23,471 nucleotides of DNA from JBGTHB01 sp041746415 (GTDB lineage: Bacteria; Pseudomonadota; Gammaproteobacteria; Coxiellales; Coxiellaceae), in the NCBI GenBank assembly GCA_041746415.1, contig JBGTHB010000030.1:1-23471 (forward strand), given 5' to 3'. Shown one piece after another: positions 15,548 through 23,273 of this stretch. Positions within the stretch are counted from its first letter, which is position 1; each line of letters begins with the position of its first letter. The position numbers were made by a program, and so were the translations under genes. The notes beneath the pieces are model-generated. The model worked only from the letters and a program-made list of their open reading frames with translations. It did no database searches and was not told where the DNA came from.

Positions 15548-18001
15548 ATGGACAATTTCGATCATTCGCTAATTGAGCAACGCGCTCAAACTTATTGGAA
15601 TGAAAATCAATGCTTTGCCGCCAAAGAAGACTTAAGCCGCGAAAAATTTTACTGCTTATCTATGTTGCCTTACCCCAGCGGTGAACTGCACATGGGGCAC
15701 GTGCGTAATTACACCATCGGTGATGTGATTGCACGCTATCAAAAAGCGCGCGGACGAAATGTATTGCAACCAATGGGATGGGACGCATTTGGCTTACCTG
15801 CCGAAAATGCGGCAATCCAACGTCAATTGTCACCCTCTGAATGGACAGAAAAAAATATCAAACGCATGCGCAAACAACTGCAGCAGCTAGGTTTAGGTAT
15901 TGATTGGCAACGTGAAATTGCTACTTGTCACCCCAATTATTACCGTTGGGAGCAATGGTTGTTTTTGAAATTGTATGAAAAAGGATTGGCTTATAAAAAA
16001 GATTCCTGGGTGAACTGGGATCCCGTTGACCAAACCGTGCTTGCCAATGAGCAAGTGGTTAACGGCAAAGGTTGGCGATCTGGTGTCGCAGTAGAACGGC
16101 GTCAAATTTCACAATGGTTTTTAAAAATAACCCACTACGCTGAAGAATTACTCAAAGGGTTAGATAAATTAGAGGGTTGGCCAGAACAAGTTAAAACCAT
16201 GCAGCGCAATTGGATTGGTCGTTCTGAAGGTTTAGAAATACAATTTCCCATCCATAACCGCAAAACGGCTATCACTGTTTACACCACACGGCCCGACACA
16301 TTAATGGGCGTTACTTGTATCATTATTTCGCCTGACCACACATTAGCTAAAAAATTGGCAGAAAAAAATAAAGAAGTCGCTAAATTTATTAAAACGTGCA
16401 GCAAAGGCCAAGTGGCTGAAGCAGAAATGGCGACACAAGAAAAGCTCGGTGTCTTCTCAGGACAGTATGTCAAAAATCCACATGCAGATGAAAAACTCCC
16501 ACTATGGATTGCTAACTTCGTGTTAATGGAATATGGCACCGGTGCCATAATGGCCGTACCCGCACACGATGCGCGCGATCATGAGTTTGCATTAAAATAC
16601 AATTTGCCTATTAAACCCGTTATCACATCCGGCAATAAAAAAAGTTGGGATTATACTGCACAAGCCTATACAGAATCTGGAAAATTGATTAATTCGGGCG
16701 AGTTTAATGACTTAACCACCAAACAAGCTAGCGAAAAAATTACTGCTGTTTTAATTAAAAAAAATCTGGCCAGCAAAAAAATCAATTATCGGTTGCGTGA
16801 CTGGGGAATTTCTCGGCAACGTTATTGGGGTGCGCCTATTCCGCTTATTTACTGCAAAAAATGCGGTGTCTTGCCCGTGCCTGAAGAAAATTTACCCGTC
16901 ATTTTACCCATCGATTTAATTCCTGATGGGCAAGGCTCGCCATTAGCAAAAAGCCCCAGCTTTTATAAAACCAAATGCCCTAAATGTGGTGACAACGCCA
17001 AACGTGAAACAGACACCATGGATACGTTTGTTGAATCAAGTTGGTATTACGCGCGTTATTGCAGTTTCGATCAAGACAAGGCCATGCTAGATGACCGTGC
17101 TCGTTACTGGACACCAGTGGATCAATATATTGGCGGTATTGAACACGCCGTAATGCACTTACTCTATGCACGCTTTATGCATAAAATATTGCGCGACGCC
17201 GGCTTACTTAATAGCGATGAACCGTTTACGAAACTATTAACTCAAGGCATGGTGTTAAAAGACGGTGCCAAAATGTCGAAATCCAAAGGCAATACCGTCT
17301 CACCCCAAGCGATAATTAAAGAATACGGAGCTGATACCGCACGTTTATTTTCGATGTTTGCCGCACCACCTGAACAATCATTAGAATGGTCAGACAGTGG
17401 AGTGGAAGGAGCTTTTCGCTTTTTGAAAAAGCTCTGGCAGTTTTGCCAAGATAATAATGAAACAATCAAGCGCGGCAAAGACCTCCAAACAAAGCGTCTG
17501 GAACTCAACAGTGGACAGCAAGCTGTATTGCGCGAAGTGCACACCCTACTTAAACAAGCCAATTTTGATATGGAACGACAACAATATAATACGGTTGTTT
17601 CCAGCGCGATGAAAATATTAAACAGCTTAATTAAAGCACCCAATAAAACGGATGATGATGCTTCCATCCTCTCTGAATCCTTACGCATATTGCTGCAGCT
17701 ACTTGCACCTATTACGCCACACATTTGCCACGTGCTATGGCAAGAGCTGGGTTATGGTGACAACATTCTTGAAGCTAATTGGCCGAAACACAATCCGAAA
17801 GCATTGCAAGCAGATGAGATTGAATTAATCGTGCAAGTAAATGGCAAAGTCCGTGGCAAAATCAACGTTAGCAGTGGTGCTGAAAACGCAACCATTGAAA
17901 CCGCTGCCTTGAAAAATGAAAATGTGCAGCGTTTTATTGACGGCAAAGCCATTAAAAAAATGATCGTGGTACCAAACAAACTGGTAAGTATCGTAATATG
18001 A
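15548..18001 (+). CDS. leuS: Leucyl-tRNA synthetase
   Basis: Class I aminoacyl-tRNA synthetase that charges tRNA-Leu in the cytosol. The HIGH motif appears as HMGH at 48-51, in PYPSGELHMGH, and KMSKS at 575-579. The CP1 editing domain is inserted at about 220-420, with the threonine-rich TTRPDTLMG and the editing aspartate region AHDARDHEFA. Cysteine pairs CKKC and CPKC suggest the zinc-binding insert. At 817 residues it is somewhat shorter than E. coli LeuS (860), by compact insertions rather than truncation. Its TGA overlaps the lptE start in ATGA (17998-18001), giving the leuS-lptE-holA-nadD unit usual in Gammaproteobacteria. Confidence 0.98.
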   Translation: MDNFDHSLIEQRAQTYWNENQCFAAKEDLSREKFYCLSMLPYPSGELHMGHVRNYTIGDVIARYQKARGRNVLQPMGWDAFGLPAENAAIQRQLSPSEWTEKNIKRMRKQLQQLGLGIDWQREIATCHPNYYRWEQWLFLKLYEKGLAYKKDSWVNWDPVDQTVLANEQVVNGKGWRSGVAVERRQISQWFLKITHYAEELLKGLDKLEGWPEQVKTMQRNWIGRSEGLEIQFPIHNRKTAITVYTTRPDTLMGVTCIIISPDHTLAKKLAEKNKEVAKFIKTCSKGQVAEAEMATQEKLGVFSGQYVKNPHADEKLPLWIANFVLMEYGTGAIMAVPAHDARDHEFALKYNLPIKPVITSGNKKSWDYTAQAYTESGKLINSGEFNDLTTKQASEKITAVLIKKNLASKKINYRLRDWGISRQRYWGAPIPLIYCKKCGVLPVPEENLPVILPIDLIPDGQGSPLAKSPSFYKTKCPKCGDNAKRETDTMDTFVESSWYYARYCSFDQDKAMLDDRARYWTPVDQYIGGIEHAVMHLLYARFMHKILRDAGLLNSDEPFTKLLTQGMVLKDGAKMSKSKGNTVSPQAIIKEYGADTARLFSMFAAPPEQSLEWSDSGVEGAFRFLKKLWQFCQDNNETIKRGKDLQTKRLELNSGQQAVLREVHTLLKQANFDMERQQYNTVVSSAMKILNSLIKAPNKTDDDASILSESLRILLQLLAPITPHICHVLWQELGYGDNILEANWPKHNPKALQADEIELIVQVNGKVRGKINVSSGAENATIETAALKNENVQRFIDGKAIKKMIVVPNKLVSIVI

Positions 18002-18567
18002 AAATCGCTTTTGACTGGCTTAAACTAATTACTGTCTCGATTATTTTTATGACGCTATATGGCTGTGGTTTTGCACCACAAAAATTGAGTGATTTTCCGA
18101 AACCGCTGCACACACTTTATTTTAATGCAGATAATCCTAATGGCCGTCTAGCAACCGAAGTTAGACGTCGCCTTAAAGCGTTGCATTTTTATTTGGTGGA
18201 TTCACCCACTAGCAACACTATCGAACTTCATCTAACCAAAGCGGTATTCAGCAGTGATCAACCGGTACGATTTTACAGTGGCTACGCTCAAAATTACAGT
18301 TACAGGCTTAGCGTCTCTTATCAACTGCTGGCAGACAATAAACCACTTACCAGTGGACAATCCATTAGCTTGACGCAAAATCAATTGCACAACACCAATC
18401 AAACTTACACTTCTGGAGCACGTGAAAGCATGCGCATCAACTTAACACAACAAGTTGCTGACCAATTGCTATTACAATTATCCTCACCCAGTATGCGCAA
18501 ACTATTCAGCACTAAACATATGAGACACCATGTCAGGACAGCTGCTAAAACCAATTTATCTAATTAG
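17998..18567 (+). CDS. lptE: LPS-assembly lipoprotein LptE
   Basis: Outer-membrane lipoprotein that plugs the LptD barrel in the LPS export machine. A signal peptide with hydrophobic core at about 8-20 ends in the lipobox LYGC, so C23 is the lipidated residue after cleavage. The mature part of about 167 residues starts GFAPQKLSDFPKPLHTLYF, typical of LptE/RlpB. It overlaps leuS by four bases and holA by 38 bases. The C-terminal 13 residues are encoded in the overlap. Identification rests on lipobox, size and the leuS-holA position as well as the sequence pattern. Confidence 0.92.
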   Translation: MKIAFDWLKLITVSIIFMTLYGCGFAPQKLSDFPKPLHTLYFNADNPNGRLATEVRRRLKALHFYLVDSPTSNTIELHLTKAVFSSDQPVRFYSGYAQNYSYRLSVSYQLLADNKPLTSGQSISLTQNQLHNTNQTYTSGARESMRINLTQQVADQLLLQLSSPSMRKLFSTKHMRHHVRTAAKTNLSN

Positions 18568-19477
18568 TGGTGATGAAACACTGCTCATTAACGAAGCGCG
18601 TGACCGCTTACATCAACAAGCCATACAACACGGTTTCACTAACCGTGAACGTTATATAGTAGAGCGTGGCTTTGATTGGCAACAGTTTGCAATGAACACG
18701 CAAAATTTTAGTCTTTTTAGTGACAAAACATTCATCGAGTTACATAACCCTAAAGCACAATTTGATAAAGCCGCCACACAAACCATATTGAATTATTGTG
18801 ACAATCCGCCACCAGACAAATTACTGTTAATCATCAGCAGTAAATTGACAGCGCCGCAAAAAAAAGCCAAGTGGTATGTTGCTTTATCAAAAATAGGCAG
18901 CGCCACTGCCGTGTGGCCACTTAATTTAGTGCAATTGCAACAATTTATTCAGCAGCGCTTAAAACAATATCGACTCAGCGCGGATACTGCAGCCATTAAA
19001 TTATTGGCTGAATTAACGCAAGGAAATGTATTAGCCGCTGATCAAGTTATTCAAAAATTGGCATTGCTTGCAACAAATAGCAGCATCACACCAGCTTTAA
19101 TCCATCAAATATCGGCGGATAACAGCCGCTTTTCAATTTTTGATTGGAGCCAATTTTTATTGCAAGGTGATTGCCCAGGCGCATTGCACTGCTTACAAGT
19201 GCTGCAACAAACCGCTACCGAACCCACACTCATACTATGGTTGCTGGCGCGAGAAAGCCGCATTTTATACCATTACCACCAAACGCAGCAATTTCAAAAC
19301 GAATGGTCACAACGTCAAACGTGGCTAAAACAAGCTGCAAAAAGATTATCAAAAAATAAATTAAGCGCGCTTATTCATAAAATGCACCACATCGATCTAT
19401 CAATAAAAGGGTTAGCCACAGTAAACGTTTGGCAACAATTACAAACTGTGACCGTGGAATTTTGCACCCATGGCTAA
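18530..19477 (+). CDS. holA: DNA polymerase III delta subunit HolA
   Basis: Clamp-loader subunit that opens the beta sliding clamp during replication. The opening PIYLISGDETLLINEARD (about 8-25) is the family N-terminus; FSLFSDKTFIEL (about 61-72) and the C-terminal helical collar region with EPTLILWLLARESRILYHY (about 224-242) also fit. At 315 residues it is shorter than E. coli HolA (343), mainly at the N-terminus. An in-frame TGA lies just before ATG 18530, so the 38-base overlap with lptE is real and the start cannot lie further upstream. It overlaps nadD by eight bases. Confidence 0.95.
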   Translation: MSGQLLKPIYLISGDETLLINEARDRLHQQAIQHGFTNRERYIVERGFDWQQFAMNTQNFSLFSDKTFIELHNPKAQFDKAATQTILNYCDNPPPDKLLLIISSKLTAPQKKAKWYVALSKIGSATAVWPLNLVQLQQFIQQRLKQYRLSADTAAIKLLAELTQGNVLAADQVIQKLALLATNSSITPALIHQISADNSRFSIFDWSQFLLQGDCPGALHCLQVLQQTATEPTLILWLLARESRILYHYHQTQQFQNEWSQRQTWLKQAAKRLSKNKLSALIHKMHHIDLSIKGLATVNVWQQLQTVTVEFCTHG

Positions 19478-20033
19478 ATTGAAAAAAATCGGCTTACTCG
19501 GCGGCACCTTTGATCCCATTCACAATGGACATTTACATATTGCTGCGCAAGCATTAAAGCAACTCGAGTTAGATGAAGTGTGGTTTATGCCCGCCAATAT
19601 TCCTGTTGATAAAACTCCCCCTCACTATGACACCGGCACGCGTTTGCATTGCTGCAAACTGGCTATCCAAGATCAACCACAGTTTAAGTTGTGCGATATT
19701 GAAGTAAAACAACAGCAGCGTTGTTACACCATTGACACACTTAAAGCTTTGCATCAGCAGCACCCAGACACAATATTTTATTTTATTCTGGGCATGGATC
19801 GATATATTGACTTCACTCAGTGGCGACAATGGCAGAAAATTTTGCAACTTGCCAAGCTGGTGGTTTTTTCCCGCCCTGGTTTTGCACGTACAAATCAAAC
19901 CCAACCGATTAAAGCATTATTTCTAAAAACAGAACCACTCGCTATTGAGTCCACTCAAATACGCCACAATTTAACGCAGCATCAATCAGAATTGCCGTTA
20001 GCTGTTTTTAATTATCTGCTAAATGATCACTGA
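19470..20033 (+). CDS. nadD: Nicotinate-nucleotide adenylyltransferase NadD
   Basis: Cytosolic enzyme that joins nicotinate mononucleotide and ATP to deaminated NAD, a late step of NAD synthesis. The nucleotidyltransferase signature GGTFDPIHNGH lies at 11-21 and the second motif IESTQIR at 159-165. Length is 187 residues, slightly shorter than E. coli NadD (213). It starts eight bases inside holA. In many Gammaproteobacteria rsfS and rlmH follow; here the next 107 bases carry no gene and the following gene is on the opposite strand. No T-rich terminator hairpin is obvious after the stop. Confidence 0.96.
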   Translation: MAKLKKIGLLGGTFDPIHNGHLHIAAQALKQLELDEVWFMPANIPVDKTPPHYDTGTRLHCCKLAIQDQPQFKLCDIEVKQQQRCYTIDTLKALHQQHPDTIFYFILGMDRYIDFTQWRQWQKILQLAKLVVFSRPGFARTNQTQPIKALFLKTEPLAIESTQIRHNLTQHQSELPLAVFNYLLNDH

Positions 20034-20140
20034 ATTTTTAATTGAAGACCAAAACGAAATAACAACAGCGCAATCTAAGGCAACATTGCCCTAGCGCCGC
20101 GGAATGATTGAGATATGCTTGGATTACTGTAACCGCATCG

Positions 20141-20542
20141 TCACACTTTATTCCGCTTCAACAAAAGTTGCACCCCAAACCATCCCCAATAAATTCGATG
20201 GTAAATAATTTTTTTATTCTCAATTTCCATCAGCTCAAGGATATCAATCTGTTCACCTTCAGGTGTTTTTCTAGGATATTCCCAAATTAAAATATTACCT
20301 TTTGTAAAATATCGGCCGTCTCGATACCAACGCACTAAATCATTTGGACGCCGTTTTGTTCCTTCCATTAGAAATTGATGAATATTTTTTTTACCAATTA
20401 ATGCACCAGATGTCGTATTTAAAATAATTGGGACTAAGGGACTCTCTAATACGGCGTCATCAGCATAAAGGGACAGCAAACCTTCAACATCACGTGATTT
20501 AGCAAACTCGTGCCACTGGTTATAAATTGTTTCATGCATCAT
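20141..20542 (-). CDS. SnoaL-like / NTF2-fold protein
   Basis: A 133-residue protein of the NTF2-like superfamily: an initial helix with YNQWHEFAKSRDVEGLLSLYADDAVLESP (about 4-32), the classic first part of SnoaL-type domains, then LIGKKNIHQFL (about 47-57) and a curved beta-sheet. Such folds serve as small-ligand isomerases or binding domains; the substrate here is unknown. The start at 20542 is chosen because AGGAG ends nine bases upstream; a longer frame back to 20590 would place that ribosome site inside the gene. It lies convergent to nadD and stands alone on its strand. Confidence 0.8.
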   Translation of the reverse strand: MMHETIYNQWHEFAKSRDVEGLLSLYADDAVLESPLVPIILNTTSGALIGKKNIHQFLMEGTKRRPNDLVRWYRDGRYFTKGNILIWEYPRKTPEGEQIDILELMEIENKKIIYHRIYWGWFGVQLLLKRNKV

Positions 20543-20902
20543 AGCGCAACTCTCCTGCTTAAACATCGTTAATGCTGTAAAAAATAACATAGAAATAAAG
20601 TATAAAATTTAACAACTCACGTGGCTTAAATAATAACTTCATGGTAATTGATGCAACCCCCATGCAATTATGAAGTATAAGTTTATATAACTCGATATAT
20701 TTGTGATTCACAAATTATCGAAAGTCATGTCACAAGCCTGTGGCAAGATGGTTTTTCAGCATAATGCCTTAACGCAAGATCTCGCATATGAAAAACAACC
20801 ACTGAAAACAATCGGCAGGCAAAAAAACCAAACACTTTTTGTGTTCAGAACAATATTTTTCTATTAACTTGCTTCACTAAATACAAGCCTTCGGTGAAAA
20901 TA
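20543..20902. other. 360-base intergenic region with two inverted repeats
   Basis: It lies upstream of the SnoaL-like gene and downstream of the 272-residue gene, both on the minus strand. It is AT-rich and shows no supported reading frame. It holds an imperfect inverted repeat at 20637-20675 (CTTCAT and AATTG pairing with CAATT and ATGAAG) and a strong palindrome at 20693-20720. No RNA gene was recognised. Confidence 0.5.
20693..20720. promoter_or_regulatory. Operator-like palindrome
   Basis: ATTTGTGA-T-TCACAAAT is a perfect 17-base inverted repeat, and CGATA on the left pairs with TATCG on the right, with one extra T in the left arm. The TGTGA/TCACA halves resemble a CRP site, but the one-base centre is not the six-base spacing CRP needs. 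It lies about 150 bases upstream of the SnoaL-like gene. Confidence 0.4.
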
Positions 20903-21721
20903 TCATCGTAAATAAGGCTTAATAACTGAATCAACATCTGCAAAAGTGCGCTCCTGAGTCTCTTTAATCGCCCTTTGTTCAAGCACGGCAGATGTAAAAA
21001 TTAAATGATAAATCGTCTGGTACAAACGACTGCCCGCGTTATTTTTGAAGTCATCTATGAAGTTCTTGAGCTTCGTTTTTCTATGATTCAGCAAGTCGTT
21101 TTTTTGGAATGGTGGAATAAAGTCGGAGAAGCTATCATCGTCATTAATCAAATACAGTCCTGAGCGGGCAAACAGAGGCTCGTCATTTCGATAAGACCTC
21201 GGCTGTAATCCTAATTGACTAAATAACTGCTTACTGTTAGAGCTTGATCGAAAATTTATCTGGTATTTTTTCTCAAGGTCTTTAAGAAAGTACCCCATAT
21301 CTGGTATATCCATTCTATCAATATATTTCTTGCCTTCATTAAGAAACCAGCTTAACTCATCATTACACAGGTCATAATGATTTCGACTAATTAAATAGTA
21401 CGGCGTGTATAGCAAAGATAAAGCTGATGAAGCAGCTGCAAAACCAAGCCATAAAGGATATTTTAGCAGCATGCTCCCAAGCCCAATTCCTAAAATACCA
21501 ACTCCGCAAGTAGACGCGTCCTCTCTCACTCCTTGAATAAACGCGGAAGGTTTATCACACGCAACAGTAGTTTTTACAGCATTAGCAACTACAGCTACAG
21601 GTAACCCAACAACGACGTTAATTGCTTCTGAAGTCTTTTCTCCTAATTCAACGCCAACACAAGGGGCGTTACTTAGCATGTTGAATAGTTGCTTTCCACG
21701 GTATTTTCTTTCTCTGCGCAT
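20903..21721 (-). CDS. Hypothetical protein with two hydrophobic regions, 272 residues
   Basis: No family recognised. Residues 33-48 and 71-112 are hydrophobic and glycine-rich (for example GVGILGIGLGSMLL) and may form two or three membrane helices; no signal peptide precedes them. The rest (113-272) is charged and looks soluble, with an acidic patch NDDDSFSD (193-200) and a helical C-terminus. AGGAG eight bases before ATG 21721 fixes the start. Codon content is AT-rich like the surrounding accessory region. A broken IS lies just upstream. A secreted membrane-active effector is possible, but nothing in the sequence proves it. Confidence 0.7.
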   Translation of the reverse strand: MRRERKYRGKQLFNMLSNAPCVGVELGEKTSEAINVVVGLPVAVVANAVKTTVACDKPSAFIQGVREDASTCGVGILGIGLGSMLLKYPLWLGFAAASSALSLLYTPYYLISRNHYDLCNDELSWFLNEGKKYIDRMDIPDMGYFLKDLEKKYQINFRSSSNSKQLFSQLGLQPRSYRNDEPLFARSGLYLINDDDSFSDFIPPFQKNDLLNHRKTKLKNFIDDFKNNAGSRLYQTIYHLIFTSAVLEQRAIKETQERTFADVDSVIKPYLR

Positions 21722-21742
21722 ACAGGTTACTCCTGCGAAAGG

Positions 21743-22260
21743 TGTCAGCGGATTTGAGACAAATCGTTGATGAATTTGACAGTAAAATTAAGCCATGATT
21801 CCTCCTTTTTGTAAATAATTTTCTTTGGTTGCTTCGATATTTATTTCTAATGCGATATTGAATACCATGCTATTAAAACCGATTTTTGAATCAAGCTTTT
21901 GGCTAGATGCTGGCATTCGCGATCCGCAATCATCCATCCAACGATATAACGACTGTAAATATCGATAATCACGTATAAATGAAAATAAGTGAACCGATTA
22001 AAACTGCGTATTTTTGTTATATCCCATGACCACACCTGATTTGGCGCTGTCGCAATTAATTCTGGTTTTATGGCATCCCGGCGATTACGTAGGTCATGGC
22101 GATCACGGGATTCGCCTGATTCAGGCAATACACGATACCTAGTGAGCACCAAGGCCACGTACCTTCCTTCGTCTAACAGCGTGTAAAACACCGTGTAAGG
22201 CGTAGAATCAACGAAGCGCTCGTTATGCAATAAATCCAACACTTCTTGTCAACGAATTAC
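21743..22260 (-). mobile_element. Remnant of an IS3-family insertion sequence
   Basis: The interval holds an IS3-type transposase fragment. On its 3' side is a candidate terminal repeat at 21743-21761, TGTCAGCGGATTTGAGACA, which begins TG and ends CA. The other end is not recognisable; about 22260 is only where the transposase similarity fades. At roughly 520 bases it is less than half the usual IS3 size of about 1.2-1.5 kb: orfA, the 5' part of orfB and its 3' catalytic part are missing. Confidence 0.6.
21847..22251 (-). pseudogene. Broken IS3-family transposase (orfB / integrase core)
   Basis: About 131 residues similar to the middle of IS3 OrfB: VLDLLHNERFVDSTPYTV, then the start of the integrase core with NQVWSWDITK and YVIIDIYSRYIVGWM. 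D74, the first catalytic aspartate, is present. The second aspartate (normally in HSDRG) and the glutamate are absent because the frame ends at 21847 soon after LIQKS. On the 5' side a TGA at 22251-22249 interrupts the frame right before QEVLDLL, where homologues continue, and no ATG precedes the fragment. It is truncated at both ends and cannot be active. Confidence 0.85.
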
Positions 22261-22518
22261 TTGACCTTTACAGTTGCGAGTCTTCAAAGCAATCCACACA
22301 CCCTACCACAAGGAGAAATAAAGCATAAACCGTGAATTTAAAAAAATTGTCCTGCAAAGGTAATCTATTCTAAAAGTGATAAATTTAAGATAAATTTAAC
22401 AATAATTAACCTTTCCATGAATTAATGGTCGTCGTTGTCTGTTCATTAATTTTAGGCGCAATAAATGTATGCTAGCCTTTAGATAGTGTTTTATTTTTTG
22501 GAAGAGAGGTAGTTAATC
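22252..22518. other. Non-coding region before the LRR-like gene
   Basis: About 267 AT-rich bases without a supported gene. They hold a perfect tandem of an 11-base unit, GATAAATTTAA (22378-22399), which contains a PmrA-box-like site, and an 8-bp inverted repeat AATTAATG / CATTAATT (22420-22427 and 22444-22451) with 16 bases between the arms. TTAACA (22396-22401) could serve as a -35, but no good -10 follows at the right distance. Confidence 0.45.
22384..22400 (+). promoter_or_regulatory. PmrA-box-like site
   Basis: TTTAAG, five bases, TTTAAC: eleven of the twelve constrained positions of YTTAAK-N5-YTTAAK. It is produced by the 11-base tandem unit and lies 118 bases upstream of ATG 22519. In such AT-rich DNA a near match may be chance. 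Confidence 0.25.
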
Positions 22519-23175
22519 ATGGAATTCACAGGAACCGATTTTAGAAGAGAACGTAAACAGGAGACTGAAGATAAAAAAAAGCGACTAAATCAATACTACA
22601 AGGATTTAATTAATACGTTGAAGTCTGGTAAAAGTGAACTCACTATAAAAATGCCGAAATATTGGGATTATGTCGGTGTTAACATTGACATGCACTCAGG
22701 ACAATTTTTTAGAGTATTTGCACAGCTTATACCCGATTCAAAATCTATACAAAAATTGAGATGGGAAGGCTATCTTAGTGGAGACTCTCTTAATGAAGAC
22801 TTTTTTTATAAATCCGTGGCCAGCAATACCTCAATTACCACTTTAGAAATCAACAACGTTGGTTGTAACATTCGTAACGATCTAGATAAATTTTGTGAGA
22901 TGATTGCAAGCAATAAAACTATAAAAAATATTCGTTATGCTGGTACTTTTTATAGAGAAGATAAAAGCGGCGAAGCACAAGCAGTTAGCGATGAGGAAGC
23001 CCGTGTGTATCTGGAAAATGCCTTAGGTCGCAGCAATTGTGAAAAATTTGTTTGGGAGGGTAGATGGCAAAACTGGGACATAAAATGTAAGTTAGACAGA
23101 AAATTTTCATTGTTTCAGCCGGCTAGTGATTCAAGTGCCCAAGCAACTCAATCGGCTGAATACAAACATTCATAA
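22519..23175 (+). CDS. Hypothetical protein with LRR-like repeats, 218 residues
   Basis: Residues 1-40 are highly charged (RRERKQETEDKKKRL), likely a coiled or helical segment. The middle carries repeated units of the ribonuclease-inhibitor type: SKSIQKLRWEG (about 74-84), NTSITTLEINNVG (about 103-115) and NKTIKNIRYAG (about 132-142), each N-x-x-I/L-x-x-L/I, with a degenerate fourth, CEKFVWEG. The C-terminal 20 residues are rich in Ser, Ala, Gln and Thr (SSAQATQSAEYKHS). No signal peptide or membrane helix. AGAGAGG nine bases before the ATG fixes the start. LRR proteins of this kind usually bind other proteins; in a host-associated bacterium an effector role is plausible but is inference. Confidence 0.72.
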   Translation: MEFTGTDFRRERKQETEDKKKRLNQYYKDLINTLKSGKSELTIKMPKYWDYVGVNIDMHSGQFFRVFAQLIPDSKSIQKLRWEGYLSGDSLNEDFFYKSVASNTSITTLEINNVGCNIRNDLDKFCEMIASNKTIKNIRYAGTFYREDKSGEAQAVSDEEARVYLENALGRSNCEKFVWEGRWQNWDIKCKLDRKFSLFQPASDSSAQATQSAEYKHS

Positions 23176-23273
23176 CATGTGGTAATACAATTTGTTTTAG
23201 TTTGTGTTTTCAGTATCACCTTTGTTTTATTGAGTTTTTAGATTAAACACAGCTTTTTTGTGGAGATGGCTTT

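Noticed and set aside
17242..17724. 160-codon minus-strand frame inside leuS
   Set aside because: It lies opposite a highly conserved synthetase region including KMSKS and has no independent start signal; a shadow of leuS.
20077..20092. GGCA-ACAT-TGCC hairpin after nadD as terminator
   Set aside because: Stem of four pairs and no T-run afterwards.
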